The notes below the pieces were generated by a model. It was given only the letters and a program-made list of their open reading frames with translations. It did not search any database and was not told the origin of the DNA. A stretch of 64,000 bases of DNA. Source: Ariolimax columbianus (taxonomy: Eukaryota > Mollusca > Gastropoda > Stylommatophora > Arionidae). Positions 11,614-23,174 of the stretch are shown here, piece after piece. The position numbers and the translations under genes are program-made. The stretch lies in assembly GCA_036924085.1 (NCBI GenBank), contig JAVGWX010000001.1, positions 3,328,200 through 3,392,199 of the forward strand. The letters are read 5' to 3'. Within the stretch, counting starts at the first letter, position 1. Every line of letters begins with the position of its first letter.

Positions 11614-11674
11614 TACACAGACGTAAATGCCAAAGGAGAGGCGGTGGAAATTTTATCATAACCAACAGCCTAGT

Positions 11675-11744
11675 CAGACAGACAGTCCGACCGACAGACC
11701 GTCCGACCGACAGATAGACAGATCGATCGACCGATCGATCGACC

Positions 11745-11830
<86 letters not shown>

Positions 11831-11855
11831 GATAGATAGAAAGATAGATCACACG
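11675..11855. repeat. Compound GACA/GATA tetranucleotide microsatellite
   Basis: The run passes from gaccgaca and gatcgatc steps into (gaca)n and then (gata)n. The transitions suggest successive point mutation and expansion. Confidence 0.97.
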
Positions 11856-11894
11856 TTATTGCAGCACTACTACTGCTGCATCCGCTGCTGCTGA

Positions 11895-11968
11895 TATTAT
11901 GGCCACTACTATTACTACTACTACTACTACTGCTACTACTACTACTGCTGCTACTACTGCTACTACCA

Positions 11969-12003
<35 letters not shown>

Positions 12004-12090
12004 GCTACTACTACTACAACTACTACTACTACTACAACTACTTCTGCTGCTGCTATTACTGCCACTACTACTACTACTACTACTGCTTTC
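11895..12090. repeat. (ACT)n trinucleotide microsatellite
   Basis: Interrupted act/gct trinucleotides over about 190 bp. Poly-Thr, poly-Val and poly-Ser frames across it are artefacts of the repeat. Confidence 0.96.
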
Positions 12091-12890
12091 ATTTCTCGTA
12101 TCAAACACTTGATATGTACGGTTATAGCATCGAACATCAATTCCTAACTCACTGACTGGCCCGATCACAGAGAGCAGATAGAGAAATGCAAAGACAAACT
12201 ACATTTAGGAAACACTACAAGCTGATCTTACGTACTTACTCTGAGCACGAAGCCTTACTTCACTAGACCGAGACATCCACTACGTGAGCTCACGTCACCA
12301 GAGTGGAGGAAGTGGCTGCATGCATGTCCCGCTACACGGGACTATCTAGTAAAGCCAGCCCCCGCCATCAGCGAGCGTATCTAGTCAAAGTCCAGCCACG
12401 ATTTATAACAGACCAGTAAATAAAGTTGTATTCGCGAGTTCTGGTCGCCAATCTTATAAACAAGCACAACTGTTGCCATCGAAACACTAGAAAAATTATA
12501 ACAGTGCTTTTGAGTAGAACGATAAATTTGCCTTCAGCAATGTGAGTCACATTTGTGCCAGCAGCGCGACAAGATGGAATCCTTGTTTATACTAACAGAC
12601 TGGAAATGTTTCGCGAGTTCTTGTGGTAAATGCAGCAAACTAACAGCTGCGCTCCGTGACGAGATAGAACAAGGGAATCCATTATCTGCTAATCGCTAGA
12701 GTTTATGCAGTTATCTCCCATACACTGCGTGTCGATGTAGCGAATCTTACTTTTGTGAAGAATTGTCAACTTATGTTCTTGTCTGACCTGTATCACATGT
12801 TCTTGTCCGGTCTGTGTGGCAGTGTCCAGGTTTAACCGAGTAGTTATTTATCTAGAATGTTACAACATGTAACCACACCACGACACGATT
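12090..12890. other. No gene recognised
   Basis: The first part may continue the LINE fragment, but no domain is clear. The remainder is spacer. Confidence 0.4.
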
Positions 12891-13566
12891 ATACACAGTA
12901 GGTAACACAGTAAACACCCTCCATGTCAAATGATTTAATAACAAAAATTAACAGAAACAATATTAGCATAATGAACAACATACACAATATTGACATAAAG
13001 AACAAAATACATCCGAACTAAATAATCCTAATATTATATATATTTGTACTACGAACTATCTCGGAGGTTGTAAGCACTAGCTTTTGAATGTTTCCCCCAA
13101 ATATTAAACCCAGTATTCGTGCCACTACCCTCCCCTATCTGCACACTCAACATACTCTCACATACTTGCCTTCAAGATCGTATTCTGTACTCTGCCGTTC
13201 TATGAACTCACACACACTCGCATCCCTTCAGACAGGTGATCTGTACTTCACAAATACTTCCCATTCACAATTACTATCAGATCAATTATCATCTGGTGAT
13301 CTGTGCATTTACAAATACTTCGATCACGCCTTTTTAGTTGGAATCACGTATTCACTTATGGTCACACACTCAGTCGATCTTTGCATACACATACTTCAGA
13401 ACACGCATCGTATACTCGGTGTCCTGCACGCATCACACATATTCAGATCTCTTCTAGTCACAGGGTGTCCAACACACACACTTATAGAGTGACTGACGAA
13501 AACTTGAAGGTGTACGCTGGTTCATTCTATCTCTCTCTAATTTCTAGTCAGCCTGTTATCTAGTCT

Positions 13567-13627
<61 letters not shown>

Positions 13628-14035
13628 AGTCTGCTGTGTTCATCATTGATGAGTATTATATAGTCTCAAGCAACTTCATGGCTGTCCAATGGTTTTCTTT
13701 TGATTGTCTAACTTAGCCATCATCCTAGTTTGGATCTACCTCCAACTAGTTGTTATTGGACGAATCACCAGAATTCCTGTTACTCTAAATAGCACAACAG
13801 AAACGTGGCGGTCTCTGACTGTCATATACCCTCCACTACCTAAATCGTAATGTCGGAGTGGTCAGCTCCTTACCCCACCTGTACCAGACACATTCTTTCC
13901 TTAACCCCTCGTTTCCTTTGTCGACTTAGTGTCGACACGGGGATTGACCTTGGCACACAGTCAGTTAACCTTTGTTCCCATAGTCGCCGGCCCCATCACC
14001 CCTGCCCTTAACGCCCATGCTCCAGTTGGAACTGT
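12890..14035 (-). repeat. Dispersed element B, inverted copy
   Basis: The reverse complement matches 21015-23170 block by block. Shared blocks include the one near cccctgcccttaacgcccat (14000-14020), the one with gaccttggcacaca (13946-13960), gagtattatatagtctcaag (13650-13670) and the one around 13420-13480. Class unknown. No coherent coding sequence is seen. A 60-bp (CT)n run lies at 13565-13625 inside it. The 14035 end abuts a minisatellite. Confidence 0.65.
13565..13626. repeat. (CT)n microsatellite
   Basis: Perfect dinucleotide run. The matching place in the 22.4-kb copy of element B also carries a (GA)n run (22400-22445), so the microsatellite is part of the element. Confidence 0.97.
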
Positions 14036-14330
14036 TACACCTGTATAGCATGTTCTTGCCTGGCCTGTATCACATGTTCTTGCCTGGCCTGTATCCCATG
14101 TTCTTGCCCGGCCTGTATCCCATGTTCTTGCCCGGCCTGTATCCCATGTTCTTGCACGGCCTGTATCACATGTTCTTGTCCGGCCTTCATCACATGTTCT
14201 TGTCCGGCCTTCATCACATGTTCTTGTCCGGCCTGCATCACATGTTCTTGTCCGGCCTGCATCACATGTTCTTGTCCGGCCTGCATCACATGTTCTTGTC
14301 CGGCCTTCATCACATATCCGTGCAAGAACA
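14036..14330. repeat. 24-bp minisatellite at element B end
   Basis: Twelve copies of a 24-bp unit (tgttcttg(c/t)c(t/c)ggcctgtatcaca). The array starts exactly where the element B homology ends (aactgttacac). Open frames across it are shadows. Confidence 0.95.
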
Positions 14331-14399
14331 TATGAAAGTATAATTCACTGAATTAAAAATCTAATAATAGGCACACAAAAGTCGATTGCGCAGCTAACC

Positions 14400-14740
14400 T
14401 AACTGTGACACATGTTGTGATACATGTTGTGGCACATATTGTGATACATGTTGGGACACAAGTTGTGGTACATTTTGTGATACATTTTGTGATACATGTG
14501 TTATCGTGTTCTCATGTTGACGAATGTGGGCATGTATGTATGTGTGTTTGTGTGTCTGTTTCTGTGTATGTATGTGTGTTTGTGTGTCTGTTTCTGTGTA
14601 TGTATGTGTGTTTGTGTGTCTGTTTCTGTGTATGTATGTGTGTTTGTGTGTCTGTTTCTGTGTATGTATGTGTGTATGTGTGTATGTTTCTGTGTATGTA
14701 TGTGTGTTGTGTGTGTGCGAGCGTCCGATACTGAGTGAGA
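14400..14740. repeat. TG-rich arrays
   Basis: 14405-14505 holds degenerate 12-bp gtgatacatgtt units. 14535-14720 holds about six copies of a ~34-bp unit (tgtgtgtttgtgtgtctgtt plus tctgtgtatgta). Purely alternating pyrimidine-purine tracts. Confidence 0.93.
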
Positions 14741-14769
14741 AAAAGATAGAAGATGAGATTACGTAACCA

Positions 14770-14975
14770 GCAAGAGGGAGAGAATGATCGTGAGAGAGAG
14801 GGAGAGAAAGATCGTGGGAGAGAGGGATAGAAAGTTTATGTGGGAGAGGGAGAGAAAGATCGTGGGAGAGAGGGATAGAAAGTTTATGTGGGAGAGGGAG
14901 AGAAAGATCGTGAGAGAGACAATTAGTGGAAGGGGAGAGGGAAGCGTTAGAGAGAGGGAGAGAAAGAAAGCTAGA
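14770..14975. repeat. Purine-rich ~51-bp tandem repeat
   Basis: Degenerate gagagagggagagaaagatc and gggatagaaagtttatgtg blocks alternate about three times, all purine on the plus strand. Confidence 0.9.
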
Positions 14976-15112
14976 GAGAACCATAGAGACGAACAGAAGA
15001 ATAAGTTCTGTATTTCTTTACTATCAAGAAATGCAACGGGAAAATATTTAGCTGATTGTTTAATTCATGCTCAACGATTAGCAAACGCTGTTTAATGCAT
15101 GGCTCGACGATT

Positions 15113-16332
15113 AACTTAACTTAACTTAACATCTTTATACTGGTTTAGAAGACCCTGCAGAGTCTGTATACAACCAGTTACATTTACATCACCTTGCTCT
15201 AAAATCTATGCGCATCCAGTTTATTCTTAAATGCATTAACTGTCCCTGCCTCCACCACCTCCCCTGGCAATGCATTCCAAGCAGACACCACTCTCTGACT
15301 AAAAAAATATTTTCTAATATCTAACCTGGACCTCTCTTTAATCAGCTTGTAGCTATGCCCTCGTGTTATTGTAGGTGGCTGTATTTTAAAAAACTTGTTA
15401 TAGTCTAATTTATCGATTCCTCTGATCATCTTATAAACCTGTATTAAGTCACCACAAATTCTTCTCTCTTCGAGACACTGTAGGCCGGTTTTTCTGAGTC
15501 GTTCCTCATAACTGTAATTCTGGAATCCCACTATCATCTTTGTCGCTCTTTTTTGTATTCTTTCTAGCATGTTTATGTCCCCTCTATGATAAGGACTCCA
15601 CACCTGTACACAGTACTCCAATCTAGGTCTAACTAAAGCTTTATACAGTTTGACGATCATTTCCTTGCTCCTATGTTTTATATTTCTTTTTATCATACCT
15701 AACATTGCATTTGCCTTTTTCACTGCTACCTTAACTTGCTCACTCACCTTTCCTGTATGATCTATTATAACCCCTAGGTCCCTTTCCTTATCTATCTTTC
15801 TAATATTGTTTTCTCCCATTCTGTAATTATGTTCCATATTGGATCTACCCATGTGGATGACTGTACATTTATCTACATTAAACTCCATTTGCCAGCTTAC
15901 AGACCATTCTCGAATTTTATCTAAATCCGACATCAATATATCCACTTCCGCTTTAGATGAGACACTACTGCATAGTTTTGTGTCATCAGCAAATTTTGCA
16001 ATCATGGATCTCATATCAATGTCCAAATCATTTATATATATCAAGAACAAAATTGGTCCCAAAACCGAGCCCTGTGGCACACCACTTTTCACTTCACTCC
16101 ACTCAGAGTACTCCTTATTTATGCCCACCCTCTGCCTTCTTCCCGTTAACCAATTTTCAATCCATTTGGCAACTTCGCCACCTATTCCATGTGATTTTAA
16201 CTTTCGAAATAATCTTTGATGAGGTACTCTATCAAAGGCCTTTGCAAAGTCTAGATAAATAACATCTACTGGCTCCCCTTTATCTATGATTTTAGTAACC
16301 TCCTCCATGAATTCTAATAGATTTGTTAAGCA
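15113..16332 (-). mobile_element. CR1/Jockey-like LINE, 5'-truncated copy 1
   Basis: Minus-strand, 5'-truncated LINE. The 3' end carries a TTAAG-type microsatellite tail (plus strand 15113-15130). Its UTR is shared with the copies at 58281-59750 and 52332-52838. It lies inside a 33-bp minisatellite. The encoded reverse transcriptase is described in the next entry. Confidence 0.93.
15199..16308 (-). pseudogene. LINE reverse transcriptase, N-truncated but open frame
   Basis: An uninterrupted frame of about 370 codons covers the reverse transcriptase from its second conserved block to the stop. It contains VIYLDFAKAFDRVPH (first catalytic aspartate), GVPQGSVLGPILFLIYINDL, the catalytic FADDTKL box, a thumb, and the CR1-style tail ending LDAHRF. 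It differs from the 58.3-kb copy at only about four residues, so both copies are young. The endonuclease and the start of the reverse transcriptase are missing, so this copy cannot act alone. The first in-frame Met is internal to the domain and not a real start. Confidence 0.92.
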
Positions 16333-16449
16333 TTAGCAAACGTCGTTTAATTCATGGCTCGACGATTAGCAAACGCCGTTTAATTCATGGCTCGACGATT
16401 AGCAAACGCCGTTTAATTCATGGCTCGACGATTAGCAAACGCCGTATAA

Positions 16450-17345
16450 AAGTCGGACATGTTGAAACATGATCTGTATCGGCCTTCAAGCAAACAATAA
16501 CATGCTTTTTTTGTTCAATTAACTTTTGTATCTCGTTTGTCTTATTATCAAATGAGTGCTGAATTAATTGAGAGAGATCTGTCCGATATCTGCAGGTCGA
16601 TGGACCATCATTGTTCACCCAGTTTGAGAATTGGTATTTAAATTAGCTCACCGTTGCCCGTAATGCAACAGTGTGCACGTGACGAACAATTCTGCTTGTT
16701 ATGTATGCCTTAATCATTAGAACCGCTCAGAAGGCGGGCTAGTCTCACACAAGCTGCTCAGATCGCAGAGCGAGATATTATCACTGAGGCTCAGAGAAAA
16801 GAACCGAGCCCGAAGAACGCATGACGACTCCACAGCCGACTCATCACACGTGTGCCCTAAGTTCGGCATAGCACAGCGTGCCAGGATTAGACTTTACATT
16901 CATATGAAATAACATCTCGCAGCACAAGGCTACAAGTTGTCGCCATATTTGCTCGCGACAGACAAAAATCTTTTTTAAACATCAGATGAAATCAGTTGCT
17001 CCAGCAGCTCTTGGTCTATCCTATTCTTGAACTTTCTTTACGATCTTAATCCTTGTGGACTAGAGGTGAACACTGCATTGAGTCTCTAATATTTGTGTAC
17101 TAGAGATGTATCATTAGGGCGCCACCTAGCGCAGTCGATACCGAGTGGTCCACAGTTGAGACGGAAATGTTTTTTCAGAACGCAACGGCCCTCCGGTCAA
17201 CCCAGCTTTAAGTGGGTACCGGTTCAGTCCGGGAAGTTAAAGCGGCGCCTTCATATAGCCGAGCCTTTGAAATGTGGCATTTCTAAACAGCTCACACTCC
17301 TATGGCACTAATGCTTTTGGTTACTTTACTTGACTTTTTTTTAAG
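16450..17345. other. No gene recognised
   Basis: Short open frames on both strands with no recognisable domain. No clear repeat apart from similarity to the preceding array at the left edge. Confidence 0.4.
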
Positions 17346-17349
17346 TACA

Positions 17350-17485
17350 GATGAACATTTTTTTGCTGTCTTTAATCTTCGTGTATTAGAGATAAACGTT
17401 TCCTAGCCGTCTTTAATCTTTGTGTATTAGAGGTAAACATTTCCTAGCCGTCTTTAATCTTTGTGTATCAGAGGTAAACATTTTT
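17350..17485. repeat. ~41-bp tandem repeat
   Basis: Three to four copies of a unit containing tctttaatctttgtgtatta and gaggtaaacatttcctagcc. An isolated older copy (cttaatccttgtggactaga) lies at 17045-17070. Confidence 0.85.
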
Positions 17486-17489
17486 TTTC

Positions 17490-18935
17490 AGTAGAACCCC
17501 ATTTTCACTCATGAAGCTCGTAGTTTAGCTAGCCAGTCAAGCTTGTTGCTCGGGAATGGGTTATAACTTTCTACCTATGGTAATCGTTTAGGCGTGCATG
17601 AGCTAAGTACATGAGTGGCAGGGATTGCGGATGTGTAGGTACTTTTCATATGCTTTTGTATCTTTGTAGGCTCCTATAAAATGTATATTACAATATTAGT
17701 AGACAATTAATTTGGCTAAATTGCAGGACAAACTATGCTATTCACATACATATTTACTCCTGGAAGTTGACATTGTAGAAATAGGCCCAAAACAAATATT
17801 TCATAAAGCAAAATGATATTTGGCTTGAGATATTGCAATAAAAATAATTTTCTTCAAATGAATTCAATAGATTTGAAAGAAAACATTCCTTTACTTGTAG
17901 GCACAAATCTAGTCTTAGATCCTTCTTCACAAATGTATCAATGATCAAGTGATAGAAGCTCTCATAGATGACGGGCCATTAAGCAGTCGTTTTTCTATCG
18001 CAAACAAAGACAGGCCAGTTTGTCATTCTATGCCAGTTTGTTATTCCAGTCCAGTTTGTCATTCCAGGCAAGTGTGTCATTCTCCGTACTGTTACGTTCA
18101 TAGTCTTTTATTCAGTGCTTACTGTCGTCCTTGATAAAGACTGAACTAATGCAGAGAGTTTGTGCACAGCCTACTGTAGATACAGGCCTTCTGACTCACG
18201 AAGAAGTCTCTTTGAAACGTGACATTGCAAGGCTGACTAAATAACGGAACTTGCATGTGTCAACTTTCAGTACATCAATAATAGCGTGTTTGGGAAACAA
18301 AGATGGGTATGCAGTTGGTTTCAGGGCAGGATTCTGTGAAAGGATCACTCAACAGTTTTTTGTTGTGTTTTGTACTGTGAATTTGTTTTATTTTTCTGGG
18401 TGGCATGGATTGATGATAAAGCTTGACGTAATATCAGTTCCGTCATTTAGTCGGCCTTGGAATGTGACATTTCAAATGGGTTTTCTCGGTGTATCAGATG
18501 GCCTATCTAAATTAGGCATTGGCTTGTGTGTTTGAAGAATGCAGACTTCCAATCGGGGACAATACATGTTCCTCAATAATTTTTTAATAGCTTACCCAAG
18601 ATCGTATGACAGAAATCCCCGTCGTTCATTGACGAAAAGCAAATAAAATCTTGCTTTCGTGTCTACATTAAACAACAATACCCCTCCTCTTGCATGTGGA
18701 CCACTTCTCCATTACCCGGCACTGAATCATTGTCGGCTACATAGACATGACAACAGAATCTCCCGTGTCTTCCAACATTTCATGGCGAGGTGCATCCATA
18801 TTGTCAGAAAATAGTTACTTGTATGCTACCTCTCTAGATTATGAATAACATTAAATACAACGTTCTGCCAAAATGAATTATTTTACAATTTCAAAAATCT
18901 GAATAGGTTAAAGAAAGGAGTGCAAGGTATTGATT
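17490..18935. other. No gene recognised
   Basis: 1.4 kb of unique-looking sequence with short open frames only. A short direct repeat (ccagtttgtcattc-like, 18015-18080) is visible. No splice-supported coding signal. Confidence 0.4.
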
Positions 18936-18937
18936 CG

Positions 18938-19125
18938 TCTGCTAGGGAGATGTAAGCAGTGTTTCTACGTTTGCTAGGGAGATGTAAGCAGTGTTTCTAC
19001 GTTTTCTAGGGAGATGTAAGCAGTGTTTCTACGTTTGCTAGGGAGATGTAAGCAGTGTTTCTACGTTTGCTAGGGAGATGTAAGCAGTGTTTCTACGTTT
19101 GCTAGGGAGATGTAAGCAGTGTTTC
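18938..19125. repeat. 32-bp minisatellite
   Basis: Six near-identical copies of a 32-bp unit containing gctagggagatgtaagcagt and gtttctacgttt. Confidence 0.95.
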
Positions 19126-19389
19126 TACTGTTTACATTGATCACCGCGCCTGGTGTACAGAGATGGAAACACAATAGGATTCTGACTATCAAGTAAAGAT
19201 ATGCCTGCCCTTCTGCTGGCGATATTGTACCCGCGCTATCTACAGCCTACACATTTTGAACAAATAGTTACACAATTCACACAGTACTAGCAACATTGTA
19301 CGTCGAGACAACATGGATGTGTCGTTTGATAACTATCAAACAAAACCGGACCCCCATTAGTTAGCACCACATGTATGACGCGTACCTGT

Positions 19390-19505
19390 ATGCTTGGGCT
19401 GCTCTGGAATTTCTTTGTAGTTCGTGTTACTGCTAAGTGGTAAGTGCTGCCTACTCTGGAATTCCTTTGTAGTTCGTGTTACTACTAAGTGGTAAGAGAT
19501 CCCTA
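19390..19505. repeat. Direct duplication of ~60 bp
   Basis: Two copies of a segment containing ctctggaatt, ctttgtagttcgtgttact and aagtggtaag. The surrounding 19130-19860 shows no gene. Confidence 0.8.
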
Positions 19506-19864
19506 CTCTGCTTACATCCTGAAAATTGTTTGAAGAGAGCGCTTTTGTCGACGGATACCAGGCACAGCAATACAAATATTGATCAATCTGGAGACCATTG
19601 ATGTCGCTACAGCTGATTAGTGGATGTGGCTATCAGAGGTGGTACACAAAAAAACAGACCAATCAAAAACTGAATGTATATCTACGAAAAAAAACACATA
19701 AAGAATCAAGGAATAATGCTGACAAAGACTTGGTGTGACGTGTCTAGAGTTAGACGAAGCCTGGAACATTGATTTGCAATGTTACAAATCAGTTTCAGAT
19801 GAGAACGGTGGTAGATATGTTAATAGACGTTTCTACCTAAACATGTATGAGACGATGAGGTTAA

Positions 19865-20465
19865 CTTCTGGTCAGGCAAAACACACTGATCAAACAATGT
19901 TAGACAGGGTCAGACAAAACACACTGATCAAACAATGTTAGCCAGGGTCAGGCAAAACACACTGATCAAACAATGTTAGCCAGGGTCAGGCAAAACACAC
20001 TGATCAAACAATGTTAGCCAGGGTCAGGCAAAACACACTGATCAAACAATGTTAGCCAGGGTCAGGCAAAACACACTGATCAAACAATGTTAGCCAGGGT
20101 CATGCAAAACACACTGATCAAACAATGTTAGCCAGGGTCAGGCAAAACACACTGAGCAAACAATGTTAGCCAGGGTCAGGCAAAACACACTGATCAAACA
20201 ATGTTAGCCAGGGTCAGGCAAAATACACTGATCAAACAATGTTAGCCAGGGTCAGGAGAAATATACTGACCAAGACCCTCACCTGACCTCGTTGGTCGTC
20301 CTGGAAACAGGCTGTTGAGAACAACAGTCTGGCTAACAATGTGAGGTTCGATGTGATCCCCGTAGTAGTTAGTGACACCCAGATGTAGCCAAGCATTGCA
20401 CAACCGCCTGGAGGATCACTGCCCATTTCATCAGCACGCTCGGGATGTCAGGAAAGCTACTATAT
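19865..20465 (+). mobile_element. Dispersed element A, copy 3, with 39-bp array
   Basis: 19865-20265 is ten near-identical copies of a 39-bp unit (ggcaaaacacactgatcaaa plus caatgttagccagggtca). It runs into the element A body (gtcctggaaacaggctgttg, gtagtagttagtgacaccc, ccaagcattgcacaaccgcc, cagcacgctcgggatgt), which ends near 20465 without the (AAC)n tail. Inverted relative to copies 1 and 5. Confidence 0.75.
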
Positions 20466-20774
20466 TCTGCTACTAGTTCCAAACTTTTCAAGGCCTACAA
20501 AAGGGTTACCAACCCATTGTGGGCATTAGCAACAAACCAACCAACCAATCAACTAACCAACCAACCACCTAAACATATCTTCGTCTACGACACGAGAAAA
20601 GAACATACTAAAACTAAACAAAGTTCAAAGAATAGAATTATCAAAACAAGCAGCCATTCTATGAAAGAAATTCGTGTTAGGAAACTTGTCAGCTGGTAGT
20701 TATGTCAACCCTCGATCCTAATCCCAAAAGAACCGTATAGAGATCCACTGTCGTCCCACGCGTTCATTATTCGG

Positions 20775-21012
20775 GTAGGTGAAGTAAGGATGTGTTTTAG
20801 TCCTTTAGGTAAAGTAACGATGTTTTTAGTCCTTTAAGGTAAAGTAACGATGTGTTTTAGTCCTTCAGGTAAAGTAACGATGTGTTTTAGCTTATTAGGT
20901 AAAGTAACGATGTGTTTTAGCCCTTTAGGTAAAGTAACGATGTGTTTTAGTCCTTTAGGTAAAGTAACGATGTGTTTTAGTCCTTTAGGTAAAGTAACGA
21001 TGTGTTTTAGTC
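20775..21012. repeat. 30-bp minisatellite at element B end
   Basis: Eight copies of a 30-bp unit (agtcctttaggtaaagtaac plus gatgtgtttt). The same family recurs at 23175-23790. It abuts element B at gtaacagttcc (21015). Confidence 0.95.
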
Positions 21013-21014
21013 CT

Positions 21015-22330
21015 GTAACAGTTCCAGCCCGAGCATGAGCGTTTAGGGCAGGGGTAATGAGGTCGGCGACTCTGAGAACAAAGGTAACTGAATGTGTGCC
21101 AAGGTCACTCACCGTCTCGAAACTAAATCAACAGGGGAAAACGGGATTGGGGGAAAGAATGTGTTTACAGGTACGAGGCTAGGGGCTGACCACTGGCGTT
21201 CCGATTTGGGTAGTGGAGGATGAGTGACAGACAAGAGGCCATCCCCCAGAGCTATATCCCAGAGATCTATTGTGTAACAGTTCCCGTCAGAGCAAGAGAG
21301 TTTAGGGCAGGGGTGATGTGGTTGACAACTCAGAACAAAGGTACCTGAATGCGTGCCTAGGTCACTCACCGTCTCAACAAAATAAAACAGAGTTGGGGCA
21401 AAGAATGTGGACATGTAGGAGCTGACCACTGGCGTTCCGATTTGGGTAGTTGGAGAATGAGTGACAGACGGAATGGCAGCGGAGCTTGCTGCTATAGATG
21501 AGTGACAGGTGTGCAAAGTATTTCGTTCCAATAACGACTGAATAGAGCCATCCCCCGAGATCCATTGGTCAGCTGTGATACTGCTTGAGTGTTTATAAGA
21601 CTAGTCTAAGTTTAGCTCAAGAGGCTGGATGGAGAGGGGAGGAGAGCGAATGAGAGTGACTGAATATAGGAGTCCGTTTAGGTCACCGATTTGATAGAGG
21701 AGCGATTGATAGACTGTTGTACGAATGTTAGTGATAGAACAGGATCGCTCAAATAGGTGTGTGAGTTTTGTATTAATAGATAATCTAAACGTGTGTTGTA
21801 AGCAGGACACATTATGAACGAGGTATGTCCAGATCGCACGCCTGAGGGGATTTGAGTTAGTAGTAGTTTTTGATGAGGTGTGTGAGTTTTGTATTAATAG
21901 ATAATCTGAACGTGTGTCGTAAGCAGGAAACATTATAAGTGAGGTATGTCCAGATCGCCCGCCTGAGGGGGTGAGAGTGAGAAGTCGTTTTTGATAAGGT
22001 GTGTTAAGGATGCAGTTAAATAGATGTATATATGATGTGAGTAGGCAATAGAACTGGGTTTTTGATAGTTGGGAATTCCATCAATAGCTAATGCTTACAA
22101 TTTCCGCTTTAGTTAATATTTATATTAACATACATAGAATATAGAAATACTTAGTTAAGATGATATGTATTGTATTGTGTTTGTAATTTCACTACTCATT
22201 TTTCTGGTATGAGTATTATATTATAAATATGCCATCCGCTGTGTGCTATATTATTTGCAGAGTATGGTCATGATTGATGTGGATGAGTGTGATTATGTTC
22301 TAAGTTAGAATAACCCTAGGGCAAACTGTG
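21015..22330 (+). repeat. Dispersed element B, copy 2a
   Basis: Homologous to the inverse of 12890-14035. Blocks include gtttagggcaggggtaatga, tgtgccaaggtcactcaccg, ctgaccactggcgttccgat (also repeated internally at 21185 and 21420), and a 3' portion with gctgtgtgctatattat. It contains an internal duplication of about 250 bp (21120-21250 versus 21365-21480). No coding sequence recognised. Confidence 0.65.
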
Positions 22331-22398
22331 GGATCTGCTACACTTGGACTGCTCTGATACTGCTTGAGACTATATAATACTAGACAAAGTTTAACTCA

Positions 22399-22443
<45 letters not shown>

Positions 22444-23170
22444 GAATTTAGCTAGGAGTCTGGTTATCTCGCCGACTTAATAGAAGAGTGATTGATAGGC
22501 TGTTTTTACGAATGTGTGAGAACAGGGTCGTTGAACCAGCATACGCCTTCGAGTCCTGGTCATTCGCTCTATAAGGTTTGTGTTGGGCACCCTGTGCCTA
22601 AGAGAGATCTAGATGTATGTGTGGTGAGTGTGGACACCGAGGGAACGAGGTATGTTCTGAAGAGTTACTCGAGTGTACAGATCGACTAGCAAGGATCTGG
22701 ATGTGTGTGTGGTGTGTGTAGACATCGAGGGAACGATGTATGTTCCAGAGTGTGGGTATATGCAGATCGATTGAGTGTGTGATCATATGTGATATACGTT
22801 GAATATATTGAATGTATTATGTCCAGATCACCCGTCTGTGGGGATCTGAGTGTCACAGAATACGAACGTGAGGACGAGTTTTGGAGAGTGTGCTGATGGT
22901 GCAGATAAGGGGAGGGGAGTGTGCGGTTAGAACTTGGTTGGATTAGTTGGGAGCAGCATCAATAGCTTATGCTTATAAACTCTGAATATCTATTTAGATA
23001 AGATCGTATTTCTTATTGTCTTTGTAACTTCATTGCACTCATTTTAAAAATTGTTGTAAGAGTAATGATAAAATAAATATGCCACCTGCTGTGTGCTATA
23101 TTATCTGCAGTGTGTGGTCGTGAATGATGTGGATGAGTGTGGTAACATTATAGATAGTGGAAACATGGAC
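22330..23170 (+). repeat. Dispersed element B, tandem partial copy 2b
   Basis: Repeats the distal part of copy 2a: tactgcttgagactatataa (22355), a (GA)n run at 22400-22445, and the block with atatgccacctgctgtgtgc (23075) matching 22225. It ends at ctctgttacagt, next to a second 30-bp array. Together with 2a it makes a tandem duplication of about 850 bp. Confidence 0.65.
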
Positions 23171-23174
23171 TCTG

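Larger units (their letters stand above)
10165..11680 (+). mobile_element. LINE 5' fragment: apurinic-type endonuclease domain
   Basis: The plus strand encodes, in pieces, the start of a LINE ORF2. A segment reading KIMQ(R)NAEG, then KKLEQEKFLKEHEIDV, is followed after an interruption at about 10498-10915 by QETYLTTDHRFSIREYEIFR, PKGGVLTAIRNKY and HDWMIVGDFN. This is the EEP/APE endonuclease order, with a catalytic QET glutamate and a GDFN motif. Stops (for example in the stretch after YLAWEV) make it a pseudogene. It probably belongs with the RNase H-bearing LINE family seen at 57009-60904, but this fragment does not overlap that copy, so the link is inference. Confidence 0.8.
15030..16445. 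repeat. 33-bp minisatellite split by a LINE
   Basis: Copies of a 33-bp unit (gattagcaaacgccgtttaa plus ttcatggctcgac) lie at about 15045-15112 and again at 16333-16445. The LINE at 15113-16332 separates them, so the LINE inserted into a pre-existing array. Confidence 0.88.

Noticed and set aside
14394..14984. 196-codon His/Thr-rich minus-strand frame
   Set aside because: Covers two microsatellite-like arrays; composition is that of the repeats.
15839..16262. Plus-strand frames of 101-126 codons (also mirrored at 58606-59029 minus)
   Set aside because: Antisense shadows of the LINE reverse transcriptase; they recur identically at both LINE copies because the DNA is the same.
17100..17300. 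tRNA or small RNA gene near gccacctagcgcagtcgata
   Set aside because: No cloverleaf with paired acceptor stem could be drawn by eye; no other RNA gene was found in the window.
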